Source: Tannerella sp.
GTDB taxonomy: Bacteria; Bacteroidota; Bacteroidia; Bacteroidales; Tannerellaceae
Assembly: GCA_031271245.1 (NCBI GenBank)
Contig: JAISWC010000347.1
Span: 1 to 9,732 of the forward strand
Length of the DNA stretch: 9,732 nt
Reading direction: 5' to 3'
Within the stretch, counting starts at the first letter, position 1, and the number at the start of each line of letters is the position of its first letter. Below the pieces are notes generated by a model. The model had not been told where the DNA came from. It did no database searches and saw only the letters and a program-made list of their open reading frames with translations. Below are positions 5,735 through 9,732 of the stretch, in pieces. Both the position numbers and the translations under genes were made by a program.

Positions 5735-7009
5735 TCAGACGGCATCCGCGTGCGCCAGCAGATACGTTTCCGCTTCCACATTCCAGAGGCCATGATGGCG
5801 TTCGCACAGGTGGTGCAGTTCCGCAAACACGGGATTCGTTTTCCCGCGTGTCTCAAATTCGGCAATGGGCGTCAGCGGAAGGCTGATATGCGTATATATC
5901 AGTTTTTTCCCTCCGGGAATGGAAGGCAGGTTCATTGTCGTGTCAACGACAGCGTCCAGACCGCCGATGTGCGTCACCAGGCCGGCCGGGTCCAGTCCCT
6001 GTCCCATCATCTCCAGCGCTTCCTTCATGTCGTCCGTGTTTCCGCCGCTTGTACCCACCACGTGCGTACAGGCATAATGCACATTGTAAAAGTTAAACGG
6101 CGCCTTGAAATCGGTTTTGGCGGGGCCGGCAAAGAAGTTGAGACAGCCGTCGAAAGCCAGCAGCGCATCGGCCTGTTCGACGATGGCCGCCACGGGTGCA
6201 AAGACAAACACGTCGTCATAGCCTTTTCCGCCGGCCAGCGCCTTCAGTTCGTCAACGGGGTCGGTCATCCCGCCGGTATTGACATAGCGCAGTTCAATGC
6301 CGTTGTGGGCGGCCTCGGCGGGACTGTATAGCAGTGCCGCACGGTCGAGGCGTGTCTGGTCGATGTCGGTCACAACTATCAGCCGGGACTTGCGGTCGGT
6401 ACGGTGGATGGCGTAGTTGATGGCCGCCAGCCCCATCGGGCCGACGCCGGCCAGAATTGCCATGTCGCCGCCGTCCCTGATTTCCATCTGGTGACGATAC
6501 GACCCCGGCGTTGTGTGATAGTTTGCGTGCATGGCGCCGATGACACACGACAGCGGCTCGGAAAGGGAGGCCGGATAATAGCCGGCGCCGGTGTAATGCA
6601 GCAGGCAGCCGCCGGCCATCACGGCAGCAGGGATAATGACGTACGTCGCATCGCCGCCGATGTACCGGTACGAATAGCCCGGTGCGCTCAGGACGCCGAC
6701 GGGACCGTCCGGGTCGTTCAGCGCCGGCTGGATGGAGAACTTGTCGCCCGCCTTGAACGCATGGCTCCACCGACTGCCGACTTCGACGATTTCGCCCGCA
6801 AACTCGTGCCCGATCATGACGGGATTCCGATGCACGTCACGCGGTACGCGCTTGTGAATATCCGCTTCGTGTGTCGCCTTGTACGACGACATACAAATAC
6901 TGTCGCACACCACTTTTGCCAGCATTTCATCTTCCCCGATTGCCGGCAACTCAAACGTCTCCAGCCGGAGGTCATTCTTGCCATACAATCTTACTGCTTT
7001 TGTTTTCAT
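5735..7009 (-). CDS. Zinc-type medium-chain dehydrogenase (SorE-like)
   Basis: A 424-residue medium-chain dehydrogenase. Visible features are C39 in ICMSS (position of the catalytic-zinc Cys), GHEFAGEIVEVG at 67-78 with H68-E69, E151 in EPLSC, and the Rossmann motif GVGPMG at 188-193 with acidic VTDID at 213-217, which favours NAD over NADP. The four-cysteine structural-zinc lobe is not seen between residues 90 and 120. The family oxidises alcohol groups or reduces ketones of sugars. Overall layout and length recall L-sorbose-1-phosphate reductase (SorE)-like proteins, but the substrate is unproven. Residues about 375-424 extend past the usual end and include HH and CERHH. It is first in a minus-strand operon with the aldolase and lipoate ligase. 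The promoter is at 7125-7094, the leader is about 77 bases, and there is no Shine-Dalgarno. Confidence 0.85.
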   Translation of the reverse strand: MKTKAVRLYGKNDLRLETFELPAIGEDEMLAKVVCDSICMSSYKATHEADIHKRVPRDVHRNPVMIGHEFAGEIVEVGSRWSHAFKAGDKFSIQPALNDPDGPVGVLSAPGYSYRYIGGDATYVIIPAAVMAGGCLLHYTGAGYYPASLSEPLSCVIGAMHANYHTTPGSYRHQMEIRDGGDMAILAGVGPMGLAAINYAIHRTDRKSRLIVVTDIDQTRLDRAALLYSPAEAAHNGIELRYVNTGGMTDPVDELKALAGGKGYDDVFVFAPVAAIVEQADALLAFDGCLNFFAGPAKTDFKAPFNFYNVHYACTHVVGTSGGNTDDMKEALEMMGQGLDPAGLVTHIGGLDAVVDTTMNLPSIPGGKKLIYTHISLPLTPIAEFETRGKTNPVFAELHHLCERHHGLWNVEAETYLLAHADAV

Positions 7010-7093
7010 TGTTTTGTCAATTAAAAATGAGTATTTGAAACGTCTTTTTGTCTACCCGGCATTCCGTTGTCCGGCCATGCCGCAAATCGCCTG

Positions 7094-7125
7094 CAAATGT
7101 ACGCATATTATGACTTTTCCGCAAA
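7094..7125 (-). promoter_or_regulatory. Promoter of the dehydrogenase-aldolase-LplA operon
   Basis: On the minus strand TTTG (7125-7122), a 20-base spacer and TACATTTG (7101-7094) match both boxes of the Bacteroidota consensus. The start should be near 7087. Only 30 bases separate it from the oppositely directed promoter at 7156-7186, so a bound regulator could affect both. Confidence 0.7.
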
Positions 7126-7155
7126 TCTATTTATGTACCTCCTTTTATCGGTTTT

Positions 7156-7186
7156 TTTGTTTCTAACCGGAAAAATATTAATTTTG
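7156..7186 (+). promoter_or_regulatory. Promoter reading toward the HEAT-repeat gene
   Basis: TTTG at 7156-7159, a 19-base spacer and TAATTTTG at 7179-7186 give a full match to both boxes. The start should be near 7193, so the transcript would begin just before the inverted repeat at 7199-7364 and carry all of it in a leader of about 194 bases. Confidence 0.65.
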
Positions 7187-7198
7187 CAATCAATAAAC

Positions 7199-7364
7199 TA
7201 TACTGTGCACGGCATAGTTTTGTGCATAAACAGGAAGATAGTAGTTAGTAGTTGCGGCTTGCCGGATGGCTTTGTGTCACAGTGATGCGCTCTCTACTAA
7301 CTACTGACTACTAACTGCCGACTGCTCTATAGACAATGCACAAAACCATACTGTGCGCAGTATA
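7199..7364 (+). repeat. 166-base inverted-repeat element in the leader of the HEAT-repeat gene
   Basis: Arms at 7199-7227 and 7336-7364 are 29-base inverted repeats with 25 exact pairs. In a plus-strand RNA two of the four mismatches become U-G and G-U pairs (7206/7357 and 7211/7352), leaving two A-C type mismatches. Inside, TAGTAGT repeats twice at 7239-7252 and CTACTRA three times at 7294-7314. These inverted heptamer arrays can pair in two exclusive registers (7240-7251 with 7294-7305, or 7243-7252 with 7307-7316). Each outer arm also contains a near-palindrome around TACTGTGCACAGTA. No transposase frame fits and no clear target-site duplication is seen. It could be a small non-autonomous mobile element, a structured leader, or a protein-binding site. 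Confidence 0.75.
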
Positions 7365-7371
7365 ACTAATC

Positions 7372-7377
7372 AGGAGG
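7372..7377 (+). promoter_or_regulatory. Strong Shine-Dalgarno of the HEAT-repeat gene
   Basis: AGGAGG lies 9 bases before ATG at 7387 and starts 7 bases after the right arm of the inverted repeat. Leader folding could therefore affect ribosome access (inference). Confidence 0.65.
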
Positions 7378-7386
7378 ATTTTAATT

Positions 7387-7953
7387 ATGGGACTGTTTAT
7401 ACCCGCTTGGAAAAGCAAAAATGCAGAAAAAGCGCTTCGCGCTGTTGAGAAGATGACCGACCCGGAAAAACTGGCGCGGATAGCCAAAGAGGCAAAAAGA
7501 AGGGACACATGCATGGCGGCGGTGGAGAAACTCACCGATCAAACTGCGCTTGTCGATGTTGCGAAACACGCCGGTAAATGGTTTGTTCGCGAGGCTGCGG
7601 TCAAGAAAGTCACCGACCAGACCGTGCTGGCCGATATAGCGAAAAATGACGGCGATTCGTATGTTCGTAAAGCAGCGATAAACAGTGAGCACTTTACCGA
7701 TCCGGATCTGCTGGCCGATGTCGCGAAAAATGCCGGCGACGCAGAGGTCCGCGGGGCGGCAAATGCGAACATCGCCTACAACGCGGATGTCAGGAAATTC
7801 GGGAAGGAACGGGCCGGATACCGTGCCGGTTTGCGAGCCGAAAGAACGCGAATGCAGGATGGCATCCACGACTACCCGTATGAGGGTTGCACGGAACCGG
7901 AACTCTCCGAATGGTGGCGCGAGTATGAAGCCGAATTTGGCAAAGAAGAATAA
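7387..7953 (+). CDS. Small HEAT-like (TDQ/AAV) repeat protein
   Basis: A 188-residue soluble protein with no signal peptide. Residues 13-130 hold about 4.5 helical repeats of 26-28 residues with the pattern V-R-x-A-A-V-x-K-x-T-D-Q-x-x-L-x-D-I-A-K. Units are roughly 13-39, 40-66, 67-92, 93-120 and a partial 121-130. T-D-P or T-D-Q marks each turn (24-26, 50-52, 76-78, 104-106). This resembles HEAT-like and variant leucine-rich repeat proteins, usually protein-binding scaffolds. The first and fourth units are the most diverged. The last 58 residues are charged, contain CTEPELSEWW at 168-177, and match nothing I recognise. A strong Shine-Dalgarno and promoter support the start. It converges on the AlaX-type gene with a 5-base gap and no visible terminator. 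No function is assigned. Confidence 0.78.
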   Translation: MGLFIPAWKSKNAEKALRAVEKMTDPEKLARIAKEAKRRDTCMAAVEKLTDQTALVDVAKHAGKWFVREAAVKKVTDQTVLADIAKNDGDSYVRKAAINSEHFTDPDLLADVAKNAGDAEVRGAANANIAYNADVRKFGKERAGYRAGLRAERTRMQDGIHDYPYEGCTEPELSEWWREYEAEFGKEE

Positions 7954-7958
7954 AGCCC

Positions 7959-8420
7959 TTACTCTGTCAATTTGAACCGTACGCGCAATCTTCCGTCGGC
8001 ATAGTCATAATTCAGCAGTTTGAAACGGCCTGTCTCGGAAGTATTGTTCACGTGTTGACCGATGCAGGCGCAGGCATCGTAATCCCCCACGCGCACAATG
8101 CGCAGCGTATCGGACACTTGTTCGGGCAGTTTGCTTAAATCCACATACCTTGCCGCTTCTTCATGATTCATGAATTCGCAGGTGACCGCCAGATGCCGGT
8201 CGATGATTTCATTGACTCTTCTTTCGACTTCCGCCATTTGCTCATCGGTCGGCGCTTCCGGCAGCAGGTAGTCGCATTTGCTCTTTTTCCGCTCGATATG
8301 CGCGTTTCGAGACCTCGGACAGCCGAACATCCGCACCATGGTCTGGTTCAGGATATGTTCCGCCGTATGCATCGGCGGATACTCCGCCTTGTTATGCTCA
8401 TTCAACTGATTCGGTTCCAT
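7959..8420 (-). CDS. Stand-alone alanyl-tRNA editing protein (AlaX-type)
   Basis: A 153-residue protein consisting of the ThrRS/AlaRS second-additional (editing) domain alone. The zinc-site motifs are HTAEH (H18 and H22) and CACIGQH with C119 and H123, giving the HxxxH plus CxxxH set of AlaX proteins. The motif after H123, VNNTSETGRFKLL, fits the usual C-x-G-x-H-V-x-N-T-x-E-x-G-x-F. AlaX proteins hydrolyse Ser or Gly wrongly loaded on tRNA-Ala in the cytoplasm. At this length it fits the short AlaX form, with no aminoacylation or GG-motif domain. A specificity other than tRNA-Ala cannot be excluded. The ATG follows a good promoter at 8484-8455 with a leader of about 28 bases. Confidence 0.85.
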   Translation of the reverse strand: MEPNQLNEHNKAEYPPMHTAEHILNQTMVRMFGCPRSRNAHIERKKSKCDYLLPEAPTDEQMAEVERRVNEIIDRHLAVTCEFMNHEEAARYVDLSKLPEQVSDTLRIVRVGDYDACACIGQHVNNTSETGRFKLLNYDYADGRLRVRFKLTE

Positions 8421-8454
8421 TTTATTCCGGTTACTTGTATTTCAAACACGGCGA

Positions 8455-8484
8455 CAAAGTTATTCAAACAGGAGGAATTTACAA
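8455..8484 (-). promoter_or_regulatory. Promoter of the AlaX-type gene
   Basis: The minus strand reads TTG (8484-8482), 19 bases, then TAACTTTG (8462-8455), with an expected start near 8448. It lies in the 82-base gap after the YeiH-type stop, so the editing gene can be transcribed on its own. Confidence 0.6.
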
Positions 8485-8502
8485 TAGCCGCGTTACGATA
8501 TT

Positions 8503-9732
8503 TCACCGGCTTATTCCGAAAATCAGGTATGCTGCTAGCAGCGTAAAGAGTACGTTGAACAGCTGCGCCCCCAGGAATACGAATGTGGCTTTGCGGTTAT
8601 GGCTGTTGATTATCGCCTTGAAATCTGTTTCCAGGCCAATGGCGACAAACCCCAGGGTGAACCAGAGATTCTGGAACTTTTTCAGCGAATCGACGACCGG
8701 CCTGTATGCCTCGCCGGCGAAGAAAAGAGAGAACAGCAGCGACACAAAAACAAATCCGAGCACAAACTTCGGGAAACGCTCCCATATCAGGCGTGGCGAC
8801 GGTTTTTCGCCGTCGCCGCCGGTTCTGTCCGCCTGGGTATAGCTCCAGTAAACGGCGATGAAAAATGCGGCAATGCCCAGCAGCACATTCTGCGAGAATT
8901 TCACAACCGTAGCCGTTTTCAGGGCTTCTTCCCCGTACAGGGTGCCGGTAGCAACTACCGCGCCGGTGGTATCAATCGTACCTCCTATCCATGCGCCCGC
9001 AAGCGTTTCGTTCAGCCCGGCAAGTTTGGCCAGCAGCGGCATGACAATAATCATGGGTACGGCAACCACCAGCACCAGCGAAACGACATACGAAAGTTTT
9101 TTGGCGTCGCCCCGGATGGCTCCCGCGCTGGCAATCGCCGCCGACACGCCGCAGATGGATACGGCGCTCGACAGCATCACCGACAGGTCCCTGTCTATCC
9201 GGAAACGCCGGCACAGCCAGAACGAGAAATACCAGACTGCAAATACGACGGCGACCGACTGTATCAAACCCAGCGCGCCGGATTTCAGCAGGTTCTGGAA
9301 AAGGATGGTCGCCCCCAGCAGGATCAGTCCGATTTTGATGTACAGCTCGGACGACAGGGATTTCCTCAACCATTCGGGCGTACCGAAAACATTGTTGACA
9401 AGCAACCCTGCCAGCAGGCTGAAGAGGACGGTTTCCAGCCCCCATTCACCGATGGTCCTGTTTCCGCCGATCAGCAAAGCTACTGCGGCCAGCAGGAAAA
9501 CAATCGCATAGCCAAACGTATCTTTCACCGGTTTCCCCCGGATGATATGCGCAAAAACGAAAAGCGCATAGCTTGCCGCAAAAACCGTCAGCAGGCGGAA
9601 CAGATTACCTGCCGAAAAAACGGCCGGCAGTTCTCCGCCGTCTTTCCACCCAAACGCTGCCGCCGGCAGGGTATGTCCCGACAGGCCGAATGTCCCCAGG
9701 CTGACGGCGACAAACAGCAATCCGACAGTGGT
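8503..9732 (-). CDS. YeiH/UPF0324-family putative sulfate exporter, 5' end outside window
   Basis: The frame runs from a stop at 8503-8505 to the window edge without a start that must be used. A TTG at 9720 is possible, but the open frame continues upstream as T-T-V-G, so the N-terminus is probably outside. The visible 409 codons give a multi-pass membrane protein of about ten hydrophobic segments. Family motifs include GNRTIGEWGLETVLFSLLAG, LLVNN, LGATILFQ, SICGVSAAIA, GAWIGGTIDTTGAVVA and FVAIGLETDF near the C-terminus. UPF0324 (PF03601) proteins lie in the inner membrane. Some are proposed to export sulfate or related anions during sulfonate breakdown, but the substrate is unproven. No sulfonate gene is seen here. 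No terminator is visible downstream. Confidence 0.88.
   Translation of the reverse strand, partial: TTVGLLFVAVSLGTFGLSGHTLPAAAFGWKDGGELPAVFSAGNLFRLLTVFAASYALFVFAHIIRGKPVKDTFGYAIVFLLAAVALLIGGNRTIGEWGLETVLFSLLAGLLVNNVFGTPEWLRKSLSSELYIKIGLILLGATILFQNLLKSGALGLIQSVAVVFAVWYFSFWLCRRFRIDRDLSVMLSSAVSICGVSAAIASAGAIRGDAKKLSYVVSLVLVVAVPMIIVMPLLAKLAGLNETLAGAWIGGTIDTTGAVVATGTLYGEEALKTATVVKFSQNVLLGIAAFFIAVYWSYTQADRTGGDGEKPSPRLIWERFPKFVLGFVFVSLLFSLFFAGEAYRPVVDSLKKFQNLWFTLGFVAIGLETDFKAIINSHNRKATFVFLGAQLFNVLFTLLAAYLIFGISR

Noticed and set aside
7239..7314. CRISPR-like array from the heptamer repeats
   Set aside because: Units are only 7 bases with no spacers, and the two arrays are inverted relative to each other; no cas gene is present.
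8471..8476. AGGAGG on the plus strand, resembling a ribosome site
   Set aside because: No start codon or credible frame follows; it lies in the promoter spacer of the minus-strand AlaX-type gene.

Overview
The window looks like a chromosome segment of a Bacteroidales-type bacterium (phylum Bacteroidota). Three things point there. Five intergenic spots carry the phylum's promoter form (TTG or TTTG, about 19-20 bases, then TAnnTTTG). The left edge carries an HU-like/DUF4469-type DNA-binding protein. There is also a secreted PepSY-like protein of a kind common in Bacteroides relatives. Coding regions are moderately GC-rich and intergenic DNA is clearly AT-richer. The species cannot be told from the sequence.

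Layout. 1-286 (-) is the N-terminal part of the HU-like protein. 287-1190 is about 0.9 kb of apparently gene-free DNA with short hairpins and a 12-C run. At 1191-1220 a good promoter reads into a 38-codon remnant that resembles the secreted start of a GH99-like/WbsX-type protein, then into a uroporphyrinogen-decarboxylase-family gene (1382-2443, +). A convergent gene (2466-3338, -) encodes a probable lipoprotein with two PepSY-like domains; a GTG with a strong Shine-Dalgarno is the best start. After a gene-free gap comes a three-gene minus-strand operon, in transcription order: zinc-type medium-chain dehydrogenase (7009-5735), two-domain class II aldolase (5675-4374), compact lipoate-protein ligase A homologue (4367-3702). 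Its promoter (7125-7094) is back to back with another promoter (7156-7186, +) that drives a HEAT-like repeat protein (7387-7953). The leader of that gene contains a 166-base inverted-repeat element. On the right are a stand-alone AlaX-type tRNA-editing protein (8420-7959, -) with its own promoter and a YeiH/UPF0324 membrane protein (minus strand) that runs off the window.

How the genes may work together. The dehydrogenase and aldolase suit a route in which a sugar-alcohol phosphate or sugar phosphate is oxidised to a ketose phosphate and cleaved by a zinc aldolase. The substrate is unknown, and the role of the lipoate ligase in that operon is not obvious. The second aldolase domain has lost every zinc-site residue of the first. 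The other genes look like independent units. No phage, CRISPR array, rRNA or tRNA was found, and no intact insertion sequence.
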